Below, piece by piece: positions 40,201 to 47,927 of a stretch of 64,000 nt of DNA. The DNA comes from Pseudomonadota bacterium (GTDB lineage: Bacteria; Pseudomonadota; Alphaproteobacteria; Rhodospirillales; Magnetospirillaceae): NCBI GenBank assembly GCA_021793155.1, contig JAJYTF010000026.1, forward strand, positions 1 to 64,000. Direction: 5' to 3'. Both the position numbers and the translations under genes were made by a program. How positions within the stretch are numbered: the stretch's first letter is position 1; each line of letters opens with the position of its first letter. The notes beneath the pieces are model-generated. The model was not told the origin of the DNA. It worked only from the letters and a program-made list of their open reading frames with translations, and made no database searches.

Positions 40201-40421
40201 ATCAGATCTTCCGCCCGATGAGCCCGCGACTCCACCACGGCGAGGCCGAGGACGCGGGCATTGCCCTTGAAGGTGTGCATGGCCCGGAACAAGGCCGCCA
40301 CGCTCTCGGTGTCGGTCGGCATCTGCTTGAGACGCAACAGCGCCTCTTCGACGATGTCGAGCGACTGGCAGCCGTCGTCCGCGTAGAGGCCCCACACCTC
40401 ATCGAGTTCGTCAGACATCAT
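37281..40421 (-). CDS. CheA-like protein: Hpt domain, long middle region, degenerate kinase domain, CheW-like domain
   Basis: A 1046-residue protein. The Hpt domain (about 1-120) has His49 in AMHTFKGNARVLG. A roughly 600-residue middle region, helical and unlike canonical CheA, precedes a remnant ATPase at about 740-880. There the N box reads MEHLKAPLRALASFAA instead of the canonical LxHLxRNxxDHG, so the Mg-ATP Asn/Asp/His are missing, whereas G1 (EDDGAGID) remains. Residues about 885-1046 are a CheW-like P5 domain (MVVRVGQVMYVIPVDAI). Autonomous kinase activity is therefore unlikely. It resembles Rhodobacter CheA3, which is phosphorylated in trans. Start ATG 40421 or 40418; both follow AAGGGGG. 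Its presumed kinase partner is at 46062-47429. Confidence 0.88.
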   Translation of the reverse strand: MMSDELDEVWGLYADDGCQSLDIVEEALLRLKQMPTDTESVAALFRAMHTFKGNARVLGLAVVESRAHRAEDLIGLVRDEGVALDPDMLALLLEVTDALRGMQEATVASRKDVDPAPTAALFDRMKAKYDLYREGAAEPEQLEAIVFEPSPQRRLADDRMYREVFAGVAGDILRETRQSMEEFASDPDRVTRDVLSAAERLRFAAEQIGMRDWHALLSDLLCSSAPSRPQLDNTLQRLAAMYEADFGGAEPPAEAPAVPDPIWAFFDALAPHLERLSQARDGFAGSTADGSTLASLVGDIQGLAEPLGFVRLADAAQRILLATEVETFRSAEFQFYEELAAIEAVAPANGDTRRLRPSVILRNWCGEQVFDNLLALHGVLETIGKPEEVVAQCGRLNEMLRFVYHACLHNNLETAAHLCMSLVDLFARVQTGDMAPDPILMHIARSFVATMEMVFDAAGSGRVPDMAAVEKLFQAAAAATFVAGGTIPSSAIEARLGLPKAFHKVLTAESVETASAALQAGHRFYIVRADLNRDEAIASQFLAWFESGAARVISNVTVFMGEITVFDFLLCSTMNEMEVAEALKSLDPNGDALILERVLTDRGDSEAVAARRTEAADETSLKTSVQPETMSTGMLEAIGEIVTGQAMVRHMLTELAEEDFTGALEKEIAHAGGQWEAARDAVRRRLGSLQETIDRMLQIEGQLSGRLDRLQEEAIAIRTRPAALLLKPSSAYAETLARQQGRNVEVTTSGDDVTLDFTMMEHLKAPLRALASFAACQSIESPEQRLAAGKPAHGRVRLGLARFDDHVMLTVEDDGAGIDLHHVAQRAAQLGWTEEHNAVNLALRPGYGRVVNDDNADGGVDLGDILAGLRAHGGDLRAANLPTGGLHCQITLPLAMVVLDGMVVRVGQVMYVIPVDAIQRIIHSGSDELIHISADDGRYMLRLVDGVFPVHFLMKSGIEASNDSFAPGVADGGGDESRGQKHLFVVAGKGQRRVALSVDELVGQQLVMVRPLQGYLSGIRGATGCAVLGSGGVGMVLDMGYVIGQA

Positions 40422-40466
40422 CGCCCCCTTCTTCGGCGGTCCAGTCAAGCCTTTACGGCCGAGGGA

Positions 40467-40871
40467 TCACGCCCCGACCAGGCGGTTCATGATCTGCCCC
40501 AGTTCCTGGCCGCGTTTGGCTGCCAGGTCCATCGAGACCGCGCCTGACGGCTTGGTGACGATGGCATCGGCACCCAGTTCGCGGGCCTTGGCGGCATGGG
40601 GGGAGCCGCTGACCGCCACCGAGGAGAGGATGCAGATCTTGGCCTTGGTCCTGAGTTTGGCATGCCTCAGGAATTCCAATCCGTCCATCTCCGGCATCTC
40701 GATATCAAGCAGGATCAGCGACAGATCGGGATGTTGCCCCAGTTGTTCCAGCGCTGCTTTGCCGTTGGCGGCGGTGCTGGACACTTCATAACCGGGCAAG
40801 CTCTTGACCAGGTTCGTGATGACAGTTCGCATCATCATGGAATCGTCGACGATCATTACTTTGTGCACCAT
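40467..40871 (-). CDS. CheY-like single-domain response regulator
   Basis: A 134-residue receiver protein: D9/D10, acceptor D56 in LLDIEMPEMDG, and K107 in IVTKPSG. The sequence is closer to the receiver half of CheB (EFLRHAK, SSVAVSG, KARELGADAIVTKPSGAV) than to flagellar CheY. It could be a CheB-derived stand-alone phosphate sink, or the output regulator of this non-flagellar-type operon. It lies between the CheA-like gene (45 bp) and the poly-HAMP receptor gene (71 bp). Confidence 0.87.
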   Translation of the reverse strand: MVHKVMIVDDSMMMRTVITNLVKSLPGYEVSSTAANGKAALEQLGQHPDLSLILLDIEMPEMDGLEFLRHAKLRTKAKICILSSVAVSGSPHAAKARELGADAIVTKPSGAVSMDLAAKRGQELGQIMNRLVGA

Positions 40872-40942
40872 CGCGTGATCTCCTGCCTCCGCATGCGTTG
40901 ATGAAGCGGCGGCCCGGCCAGTGCCGCAGCCGCCGCCGAACC

Positions 40943-43435
40943 TCAGAAATTGCCGAAACCCCGTTCGTCCTGATCGAGCGGAAGGACAGACTTAGGTGGC
41001 CGGCGGCCGTTGCCCGAACCGTTCGCCTTGATCGGTGCGGCAGAACGCCCCTGAGCCGCCAACAGAGCCTTCAGTTGCACCAGCATCTCCGGGGTCAGCC
41101 CCTCCAAGCCGGGGATGGCGACGGCAGAGGTCTTGCGATCGCGCAGCTTGAAACGGCGCACCTCCTCCTTCATGCGTTGCGCGACGCTGGTCAGTTCGGC
41201 GGCGGCCGAAGCAAGTTCCTCGGACTGCTGGCTGCCGTCCTGGGCCGCTTTGGCGACCTGGTTCATCGCCAGATTGATCTGTGCCACCCCCCGGGCCTGC
41301 TCGCCGCTGGCGGTGGCGATCTCGGCGACCAGATCCTTAACCTTGACGACGTTCCCGACGATCATGTCGAGAGCGTCGCTGGTCTCTCCGGTGATAGTGA
41401 CGCCATCGCCGACTTGTTTGATCGAATTCTCGATCAGTTCCGCCGTCTCGCGGGCCGCCTTGGCGCTGCGGCCGGCCAGATTCCGCACCTCCTGCGCCAC
41501 CACTGCGAAGCCCCGGCCGTGCTGTCCGGCCCGCGCCGCCTCGACCGCGGCGTTCAACGCCAGCAGGTTGGTCTGGAAGGCGATTTCGTCGATCACCTTG
41601 ATGATCTTGCCGATGTTCTGGGCCGAAGCGTTGATGGCGCTCATCGCCTCGGTCATCGCCGTCATCTTGGCCTGGCCGTCGACGGCCGCCTGCGATGTGC
41701 CCATTACCAGCTGATTGGCGGTGTTGGCATTGTCGGTATTGGCCTTGACCTGGCTGTCGGTCTCCTCGACGCTGGCCGTCACCTCTTCCACCGAGGCCGA
41801 CTGTTCTTCCGAGGTCGAGGCCATGTTCTGCGAGGCGGCGCTGAGCTGGTCGGCCGACTGCGCCACCTGCTCGACCGCGTCGACGATCTGATAGAGGGTG
41901 GCGTTGATGCCGGCCAAGGCATTTTCGAAGGATTCCTTGACCGCCAGGAAGTCGCCCCGGTATTCGCCTTTCAGGCTGACGCTCATGTCGTTGTTGCCGA
42001 GCGCCTCGATCGCCGCGGCGATGTTGTTCATCGGTGTGATCACCGAATCGAGGGTGTCATTGATCCCCTGGACGATCTTGCGGAAGTCGCCAGCGTGCTT
42101 GGTGGCGTCGGCGCGTCGCTGCAACTGGCCCTCAAGGGCGGCGCTGACCAGGGCGTCGGTGTCGACGATCAGCGCCTTCAGATTGGCCCGCACCTGTTCG
42201 ATGGTATCGTTGATGAAGGCCTTCTTGCCGGGGAACTTCTCCAGCGGCGCCTCGAAATTGCCGCGGCCGAACTCGGCGATGCAGGCCATCGCCTTCTTCT
42301 TCACGGCGATGTGGCCGGCCACCATGGTGTTGATGCCCTGGGCCATGGTCGCGAAATCGTTCTGGAATTTGTCGACCGGAATGGCCACGTCGATGTCACC
42401 CTTGTCATGCTCGGACGACATGTGATTCATCTCGGCGATCAGCCCCTTCAGATTGGCCCGCACGATTTCGATGGTGTCGTTGATGAAGGCCTTCTTGCCG
42501 GGGAATTTCTCCAGCGGCGCCTCGAAATTGCCGCGGCCGAACTCGGCGATGCAGGCCATCGCCTTCTTCTTTACGGCGATGTGACCCGCCACCATGGTGT
42601 TGATGCCCTGGGCCATTTTGGCGAAATCGCCGTGGAACTGCTCGACCGGCACGTACACCTCGATGTCGCCTTTGTCGTGTTCCGCCGACATCTTGTTCAT
42701 CTCGGCGATGAGGCCCTTGAGATTGGCCCGCAGCGCCTCGATAGTGTCGTTGATGAAGGCCTTCTTGCCGGGGAACGTCTCCAGCGGCGCCTCGAAATTG
42801 CCGCGGCCGAACTCGGCGATGCAGGCCATCGCCTTCTTCTTTACCGTGATGTGGCCGGCCACCATGTCGTTGATGCCCTGGGCCATCTTGGCAAAATCAC
42901 CGTGGAACTGGGCGGCTGGCACGAACACCTCGATGTCGCCCTTGTCGTGTTCCGACGACATCTTGTTCATCTCGGTAATCAGCCCCTTCAAATTGGCGCG
43001 CAAGCCTTCGATGGTTTCGTTGATGAAGGCCTTCTTGCCCGGGAACTTGTCTAGCGGGGCGTCGAAATTGCCGCGGCCGAACTCGGCGATGCAGGCCATC
43101 GCCTTCTTCTTCACCATAATATGGCCCGCGACCATGTCGTTGACGCCTTTGGCCATCTTGCCGAAGTCTCCGGGGAACCGATCGGTCGGGATCGCCGTGT
43201 CGATCTCGCCCTTGTCGTGCTCGGCCGACATGATGTTCATCTCGCTCATCATGCCGCCCAGAATCTCGGCAATAGAGTTGGCGGCGGTCAGGATCTCGAC
43301 CCACTCGCCCGAAGCGATGGACGTGTTGGCGCGCTGTTTCAGGTCGCCGAGACGCACCGCCTCCAGCACCTTTTTCAGTTCTCTCTGCGCGGCTTCGTTG
43401 CTGCCGCTGTAATCCGGCCTGGCTTGCTCTGACAT
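40943..43435 (-). CDS. Soluble poly-HAMP methyl-accepting chemotaxis protein
   Basis: An 830-residue receptor without membrane segments. The N-terminal part (about 1-470) is built of repeated HAMP-like modules. Four tandem 90-residue units each contain FGRGNFxAPLxxFPGKKAFIN and EHDKGDIxVxxP...FAxMAQGIN, probably two HAMPs per unit. The signalling domain (about 500-760) has the tip [32 protein letters not shown]. The C-terminus ends in a basic, flexible tail (GSGNGRRPPK). Such poly-HAMP receptors (compare Pseudomonas Aer-2) convey cytoplasmic signals; here no separate sensor domain is evident. ATG 43435 (MSEQAR) is used; upstream in-frame codons to 43489 are unsupported. Confidence 0.92.
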   Translation of the reverse strand: MSEQARPDYSGSNEAAQRELKKVLEAVRLGDLKQRANTSIASGEWVEILTAANSIAEILGGMMSEMNIMSAEHDKGEIDTAIPTDRFPGDFGKMAKGVNDMVAGHIMVKKKAMACIAEFGRGNFDAPLDKFPGKKAFINETIEGLRANLKGLITEMNKMSSEHDKGDIEVFVPAAQFHGDFAKMAQGINDMVAGHITVKKKAMACIAEFGRGNFEAPLETFPGKKAFINDTIEALRANLKGLIAEMNKMSAEHDKGDIEVYVPVEQFHGDFAKMAQGINTMVAGHIAVKKKAMACIAEFGRGNFEAPLEKFPGKKAFINDTIEIVRANLKGLIAEMNHMSSEHDKGDIDVAIPVDKFQNDFATMAQGINTMVAGHIAVKKKAMACIAEFGRGNFEAPLEKFPGKKAFINDTIEQVRANLKALIVDTDALVSAALEGQLQRRADATKHAGDFRKIVQGINDTLDSVITPMNNIAAAIEALGNNDMSVSLKGEYRGDFLAVKESFENALAGINATLYQIVDAVEQVAQSADQLSAASQNMASTSEEQSASVEEVTASVEETDSQVKANTDNANTANQLVMGTSQAAVDGQAKMTAMTEAMSAINASAQNIGKIIKVIDEIAFQTNLLALNAAVEAARAGQHGRGFAVVAQEVRNLAGRSAKAARETAELIENSIKQVGDGVTITGETSDALDMIVGNVVKVKDLVAEIATASGEQARGVAQINLAMNQVAKAAQDGSQQSEELASAAAELTSVAQRMKEEVRRFKLRDRKTSAVAIPGLEGLTPEMLVQLKALLAAQGRSAAPIKANGSGNGRRPPKSVLPLDQDERGFGNF
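42181..43260. repeat. Four tandem 270-bp repeats inside the receptor gene
   Basis: The block beginning GATTGGCCCG recurs at 42181, 42451 and 42721, and slightly changed (AATTGGCGCG) at 42991, exactly 270 bp apart. The 3' half of each unit (TGATGAAGGCC... GCGGCCGAACTCGGCGATGCAGGCC) is nearly identical over about 100 bp. The reading frame is conserved. Such DNA identity implies recent duplication or gene conversion. Confidence 0.9.
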
Positions 43436-43609
43436 AGCCTCACACTCCTCGTGACTGCGGTCCGGACAGCGTGGCCCGGACGGCTCCATTCCTGTTGACG
43501 TTCCAGGGAAGCCTCCCCTGGAGTGCGGCCCTTGCCGCTATCCTTGCCGCCTTTGAACAACCATTCGAGGGCGCTCCGCCAAGGGGCCGGCCGCCGGCCC
43601 GCCGGACGG

Positions 43610-44149
43610 TCACGCCGCCACACTTCGCAAGACATTGAGGTCCTGTTGCAGGTCAAGCGCCTGGTCGGCGACCAGCCGCTTGATGTCGAGGATGATCGCC
43701 ACCTTGTCGCCCTGCTTGCCGAGGCCGCGAATCACCCCCTTGCCGTCGCGGCTGGCCCCGAACTGCGGCGGCTGGTCGATGTTCTGGGCCGGCAATTCCA
43801 GCACTTCGCTGACATTGTCGACGACCAGGCCGATCGGTACGTTGTCGATGTCGAGGACAATGATCACCGTCCGCTCGGTATAGTCTTTCTGTTCCATGTT
43901 GAAGCGCAGACGCACATCCATTACCGGAATGACTTTGCCGCGCAGGTTGATAACCCCGCGAATGAACGAGGGGACATCCGGAACTTCCATGACCTTCTGC
44001 ATGCCGACGATTTCCGTCACGAAGCCGATGCCGATGCCGTAATCCTCGCCGGCGACTCCGAAGGTCAGATACATGTCGTCAATGTTGTTTTCTTCATTGA
44101 AGACAAGCTCATTATTTTCATTTTCTTGTTCTTCGGAAATCTCTGGCAT
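43610..44149 (-). CDS. cheW: CheW coupling protein
   Basis: A 179-residue CheW. An unusual acidic, Asn/Glu-rich N-terminus (EEQENENNELVFNEENN) precedes the CheW domain, in which VPSFIRGVINLRGKVIPVMDVR and GLVVDNVSEVLELP are diagnostic. It couples receptors to CheA. The acidic extension is not typical and may adjust binding to the two-part CheA. Gene order places it between the poly-HAMP receptor and cheB. Confidence 0.94.
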   Translation of the reverse strand: MPEISEEQENENNELVFNEENNIDDMYLTFGVAGEDYGIGIGFVTEIVGMQKVMEVPDVPSFIRGVINLRGKVIPVMDVRLRFNMEQKDYTERTVIIVLDIDNVPIGLVVDNVSEVLELPAQNIDQPPQFGASRDGKGVIRGLGKQGDKVAIILDIKRLVADQALDLQQDLNVLRSVAA

Positions 44150-44176
44150 TGCAGCCTCCTCGATTTTCGATTGTCA

Positions 44177-45232
44177 CTAATGCGCGTTGAACCCGACCAA
44201 TACGGCAGGGATCCGATCCAACGGCACCACCTGTTCCGGCGCCCCCAACTGCTGCGCCGCCTGGGGCATGCCGAACACCACCGAGGTCGCCTCGTCCTGC
44301 GCCAGGGTGCGGCCGCCCGCCAAACGAATGGCCAGCAGACCGGCGGCGCCGTCGCGGCCCATGCCGGTCAGCAGGGCCGCACAAGCGTTGCGCCCGGCTT
44401 CGCGTGCCACCGACCGGAATAATTCGTCGACGGCCGGCCGGCTGTAATTGACCGGATCGCCCTCCTTGAGTGCGATGCGGTACTGGCCGCCCGAGCGCAC
44501 CACATGGGTGTGCAGATGCCCGCCCGGCGCCACCAGGATCCGGCCCGGCAGGATGCGATCGCCCTCTTCGGCCTCCTTGACCCGCATGCGGCAAAGACTG
44601 TTCAGGCGGTCGGCGAAATTGGCGGTGAACCCCATCGGCATGTGCTGTACGACGACGATCCCCGGCGCATCGGCGGGAAAAGCCGGAAGGATCCGCGACA
44701 GCGCTTCGACGCCGCCGGTTGAGGCGCCTATGGCAATCAACCGGTCGCTGGTTTCGTCCAATGCCACCCTGGCGGCTACCGGAGCCAGCGGCCGGCGGCC
44801 GAGGAAGCGCCGGACATCGATGTTGGCGGCCGCCTTGACCCTGCGGCAGATGTCTTCAAGCATCGGCGGCATGCCGTCGACCAAGCCGATCACCGGCTTG
44901 GCCACCACGTCGACGGCGCCGGCCTCGAGCGCCTCCAGGGTGATGCGCTTGCCTTCCTGCGTCAGGGAACTGATCACCACCGTCGGAGTTGGCTTTACCG
45001 GCATGAAGCGACGCAGGAAGGTCACCCCGTCCATGCGTGGCATCTCGACGTCGAGAGTCATTACGTCCGGTTCAAGTTCGACCAGCAGATCACGGGCGCG
45101 ATAGGGATCGCCTGCCAGCCCGACCACTTCAATGCCGGGGTCGCGCCGCAGACCGAGGCTGAGCAGCTTTCGGACCAGGGCCGAGTCGTCGACGATAAGG
45201 ACGCGGACAGGGCGGATCTCGGCGGTGTTCAT
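44177..45232 (-). CDS. cheB: CheB, chemotaxis protein-glutamate methylesterase
   Basis: A 351-residue CheB. The receiver has D61 in MTLDVEMPRMDG. The methylesterase domain (about 160-345) has the catalytic Ser171 in GASTGG, His197 in VQHMP and Asp294 in GMGRDG. It removes methyl groups from (and deamidates) receptors, opposing CheR. The ATG at 45232 has AGGAAG upstream and overlaps the cheR stop (ATGA). Intact. Confidence 0.96.
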   Translation of the reverse strand: MNTAEIRPVRVLIVDDSALVRKLLSLGLRRDPGIEVVGLAGDPYRARDLLVELEPDVMTLDVEMPRMDGVTFLRRFMPVKPTPTVVISSLTQEGKRITLEALEAGAVDVVAKPVIGLVDGMPPMLEDICRRVKAAANIDVRRFLGRRPLAPVAARVALDETSDRLIAIGASTGGVEALSRILPAFPADAPGIVVVQHMPMGFTANFADRLNSLCRMRVKEAEEGDRILPGRILVAPGGHLHTHVVRSGGQYRIALKEGDPVNYSRPAVDELFRSVAREAGRNACAALLTGMGRDGAAGLLAIRLAGGRTLAQDEATSVVFGMPQAAQQLGAPEQVVPLDRIPAVLVGFNAH

Positions 45233-46062
45233 GGCAGCTTCCTGTAGATTCCGCCGCCAACCGCGGTCCATCGGGTGCCGAGGTCCCGCACCGTCTCAGT
45301 GACGCTGGTCAACAGCCAACCGCCAGGCTCGGCAACATCGTAAATCGATTCCAAAACCAGTGCTTGATCGACTTTTTCAAAATAATACAAAATATTTCTG
45401 CAGAATATTACATGAAAATGCTGTTGGAATGGGTAAGATGTGGCCTTCAGATTCAAGCGCCTAAACATGCACATCCGACGAATATCGTTGGCAATGGCTG
45501 ATTGACCCATGCCACTTGCCTGAAAATACTTTCCAACGATCCAAGTTGGGGTCTGCTCGAGATGGGTCTGGCTGTACAGGCCGGACTCGGCAGTGGCGAT
45601 CACCGGTTCACTGATGTCGGTGCCGAGAATGCGGACGCGGCTTGCCGCTTCCATTCGGCCGAATGTCTCGCAGGCCAGGATCGCCGCCGTGTAGGCCTCG
45701 TCGCCAGTTGAAGCGGCGGCGCTCCACATGCGGATTTCCGGCAATTCGCCCAGCTGCGGCAGGATGCGGTCGCGGAAATAATCGAGGACCTGGGGTTCCC
45801 GGAAAAAATAGGTGTGATTGGTGGAGGCAGCGTGCAGCACCGCCAGAATGACGTCGGGCCGCTGTGCCGCCTCGATGCACCGGGCCAGTTCCTGCAGGCT
45901 CGACAGCGCGTAGCGGTCGAGCACCCGACTGAGCCGGTGGACCAGCAGATCCTCCTTGCGGGGCGGATAGAAGATGCCATAGCGCTCGTTGAGCCAGGCG
46001 CGGATGCTCTCGAAGCCGGCCAGCTGGGTGTCGTCGCCGATGGTGCAGGTCACAGCCGTCAT
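45229..46062 (-). CDS. cheR: CheR, chemotaxis protein methyltransferase
   Basis: A 277-residue CheR. The N-terminal helical domain is followed by STNHTYFFREP and the SAM-binding region (WSAAASTGDEAYTAA, RILGTDIS). The C-terminal part has MCMFRRLNL and HVIFCRNILYYF. It methylates receptor glutamates. The NHTYFFRE version differs slightly from the common TTxTxFFR. The local DNA from about 45350 to 45540 is noticeably more AT-rich than its surroundings. Translationally coupled to both neighbours. Confidence 0.94.
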   Translation of the reverse strand: MTAVTCTIGDDTQLAGFESIRAWLNERYGIFYPPRKEDLLVHRLSRVLDRYALSSLQELARCIEAAQRPDVILAVLHAASTNHTYFFREPQVLDYFRDRILPQLGELPEIRMWSAAASTGDEAYTAAILACETFGRMEAASRVRILGTDISEPVIATAESGLYSQTHLEQTPTWIVGKYFQASGMGQSAIANDIRRMCMFRRLNLKATSYPFQQHFHVIFCRNILYYFEKVDQALVLESIYDVAEPGGWLLTSVTETVRDLGTRWTAVGGGIYRKLP

Positions 46063-47429
46063 CAGCGGGCCCCCTCGGCCAGCCGCTCGCAGTCGAGGAC
46101 CACGGCCACCTCGCCGGTACCCAGGAGAGCGCAGCCCCAGCTTGCCCGGATGTGTTCGAGCTGGCCGACCAGCGGCTTCATCACCACCTGCTGCTGGGCC
46201 AGCATCTCATCGACGGGCAGGCCGATGCGGCCGTGACTGGTGTTGAAGACGATGACGATCGAGCGATCGAGCGGCTGCATGTCCTCGGCCGCTTCGCCAT
46301 AGAACTGCTGCAGCCGGCAAACCGGCACGAACTCGTCGCGCACCCGCACCATCTCGGTGCCATCGGCCGCCGACACCACCGTGATCTGGTCGCTGTCGGG
46401 GCGAAATATCTCCGACACCACGTCGATCGGGGTGGCGTAGAGTCGCTTGCCCAGCCGCATCACCAGGGTGTCAAGGAAGGCGAGCGTCACCGGGATGGCC
46501 AGGCCGATGGTGGTGCCCCGCCCGGCTACGCTGTCGACGGTGATGCGTCCCCGCAAGTCCTTGAGGGTGGTGTTCAGCACATCCATGCCGACGCCGCGCC
46601 CCGACAGGTTGGTGACGTTTTCTGCGGTGGAAAACCCCGGCTGGAAAATGACCCTCCATAGGGAGGCGTCATCGGGCTCTTCTTCGGCGCCGATCAATCC
46701 GCGCTCGCGGGCCCGGGCCAGGATGCGTTCGCGATTCAGGCCTCGCCCATCGTCGCCGACGGCAATCTGGATCTCGCTGCCGACCTGGGCGGCAGCCAAG
46801 GTAATGCAGCCTGCCTCGCGTTTGCCGGCGGCCAGCCGCTCGGCCGGCGCCTCCAAGCCATGATCGGCTGAATTGCGCAACACATGGACCAAGGGTTCGT
46901 AAAGGCGGTCCGCCACCACCTTGTCAATGGCGGTTTCTTCTCCCTGCAACCGCAACTCGATCTTCTTGCCTGTCTGCCGCTCAAGCTCGCGCACCATGCG
47001 ACGCAGCCGCCGGAACACCTCGCCGACCGGCACCAGGCGCAGTTCGGCCGCGGCGTCCTGGACCTCCCGCACCACCATCATCAGGCGATGGGCCGATTTT
47101 TCGAATTCGGTCAGGTCAAGGCCGGCAAGATCGGGGCTACGGATGGCCTCGGAGACGCTGAGCGACAGCTCGCCGACCAAGTCCATCAATCGGCTGACTT
47201 TGTCAGCCGACACCCGCAGCAGGACATTGCCTTGGCCGCCCGGGGCAGCGCCATCAGCCTCGTTCTCAGTGGATGTCGCGTTCAATACGGCCTCCCCCGA
47301 GGCTAATGGCTCCGCGTCTTTTCGATCACTCGCCTTGGGCAATTGTCGCGATTTTTCATCTTGCTGAGGGAGTTGCTCATGGCTTTCCTCCGCCGGATGC
47401 ACTGGGGCAATCGCATTCACAACCGGCAA
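46062..47429 (-). CDS. cheA: CheA kinase core lacking the Hpt (P1) domain
   Basis: A 455-residue CheA variant. Residues 1-68 are a low-complexity, charged leader. P3 dimerisation helices follow (VLLRVSADKVSRLMDLVGEL). The ATPase has an intact N box VHVLRNSADHGLE, G1 GDDGRGLN and G2 GRGVGMDVL. The P5 CheW-like domain closes the protein (AIPVTLAFLDTLVMRLG). There is no phospho-accepting His domain and no P2. An in-frame TAA lies just before the start, so the Hpt has not simply been missed. The start is non-ATG: TTG 47429 or GTG 47420. It should phosphorylate an Hpt in trans, most likely that of the protein at 37281-40421. First gene of the operon. Confidence 0.92.
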   Translation of the reverse strand: MPVVNAIAPVHPAEESHEQLPQQDEKSRQLPKASDRKDAEPLASGEAVLNATSTENEADGAAPGGQGNVLLRVSADKVSRLMDLVGELSLSVSEAIRSPDLAGLDLTEFEKSAHRLMMVVREVQDAAAELRLVPVGEVFRRLRRMVRELERQTGKKIELRLQGEETAIDKVVADRLYEPLVHVLRNSADHGLEAPAERLAAGKREAGCITLAAAQVGSEIQIAVGDDGRGLNRERILARARERGLIGAEEEPDDASLWRVIFQPGFSTAENVTNLSGRGVGMDVLNTTLKDLRGRITVDSVAGRGTTIGLAIPVTLAFLDTLVMRLGKRLYATPIDVVSEIFRPDSDQITVVSAADGTEMVRVRDEFVPVCRLQQFYGEAAEDMQPLDRSIVIVFNTSHGRIGLPVDEMLAQQQVVMKPLVGQLEHIRASWGCALLGTGEVAVVLDCERLAEGAR

Positions 47430-47462
47430 ATGAAGAATGCCTTATCATCACCTACCGCCAAG

Positions 47463-47479
47463 TGAGATAATCTACTTAG
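47463..47479. repeat. 17-bp direct repeat, left copy
   Basis: TGAGATAATCTACTTAG here and TGAGCTAATCTACTTAG at 47815-47831 differ at one base. They bracket 335 bp of unusually AT-rich sequence. Confidence 0.7.
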
Positions 47480-47522
47480 GGAGGCAGAGGCGAAAGCGCA
47501 GTCGGAACGCATCGCCCTAAGA

Positions 47523-47552
47523 TAGATAAATTAGAATCGTTGCATATTTCAA
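47523..47552 (-). promoter_or_regulatory. Possible sigma-70 promoter for the chemotaxis operon
   Basis: Read on the minus strand, TTGAAA (47552-47547) is followed 17-18 bp later by TTATCT/TATCTA (47529-47523), in the AT-rich region about 100 bp before the CheA core start. It is a near-consensus -35 with a mediocre -10. Confidence 0.3.
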
Positions 47553-47592
47553 ATGCCGTACAGATTACATTGGCCGGCCATCAACGTATTTA

Positions 47593-47772
47593 TTATGTTA
47601 CAGCTTTAATAACTTCACCATTCTTGGATACCAGCCTGGATAATACCTGGGCCATTCCGGCGTGAACTGCCGGATCGGTGAATTGTTGGTTTAGTGCCGA
47701 TGATCTAACATTAGCTATTATCACGCATCTCTCTGGTTTATTTTTTGCATACCAGACGTTGTCGCCAACCAT
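47593..47772 (-). CDS. Small hypothetical protein in the AT-rich island
   Basis: A 59-residue reading frame from ATG 47772 (TTG 47796 would add eight residues). The sequence includes WYAKNKPERCVIIANVRSS and a C-terminal SRLVSKNGEVIKAVT, a plausible small globular protein, but I recognise no family and no good ribosome site precedes it. Base composition is far lower in GC than the flanking genes, suggesting a foreign origin. It lies inside the segment flanked by the 17-bp direct repeats. Confidence 0.35.
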   Translation of the reverse strand: MVGDNVWYAKNKPERCVIIANVRSSALNQQFTDPAVHAGMAQVLSRLVSKNGEVIKAVT

Positions 47773-47814
47773 TTCGGCGGCACTGTCGCAAATCAAAAAT
47801 ACATGAAAATAATG

Positions 47815-47831
47815 TGAGCTAATCTACTTAG
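47815..47831. repeat. 17-bp direct repeat, right copy
   Basis: Partner of the repeat at 47463-47479 (one mismatch). It lies at the abrupt return to GC-rich sequence, about 97 bp before the TadG-like start. Confidence 0.7.
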
Positions 47832-47927
47832 CGCCAGCGGCCATCTACGGTGATCGCAATCACTGACTTCGATCCGTCATTCTGGCATTGTGCGGACGAT
47901 GACCCCAATCTTCGCCGAACGCCGCCT

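Noticed and set aside
37476-40547. 1023-codon open frame on the plus strand
   Set aside because: It is the antisense of the CheA-like gene, whose Hpt and CheW-like domains are clear; the antisense protein shows only His/Gly/Arg-rich noise.
42181-43260. Regular repeats suggesting a CRISPR-like array
   Set aside because: The period is 270 bp, a multiple of three, and the unit encodes HAMP modules in frame inside a receptor gene.
47850-47927. Upstream GTG start for the TadG-like gene
   Set aside because: It would place 26 hydrophilic residues before the membrane anchor, unlike the family, and has no ribosome site.
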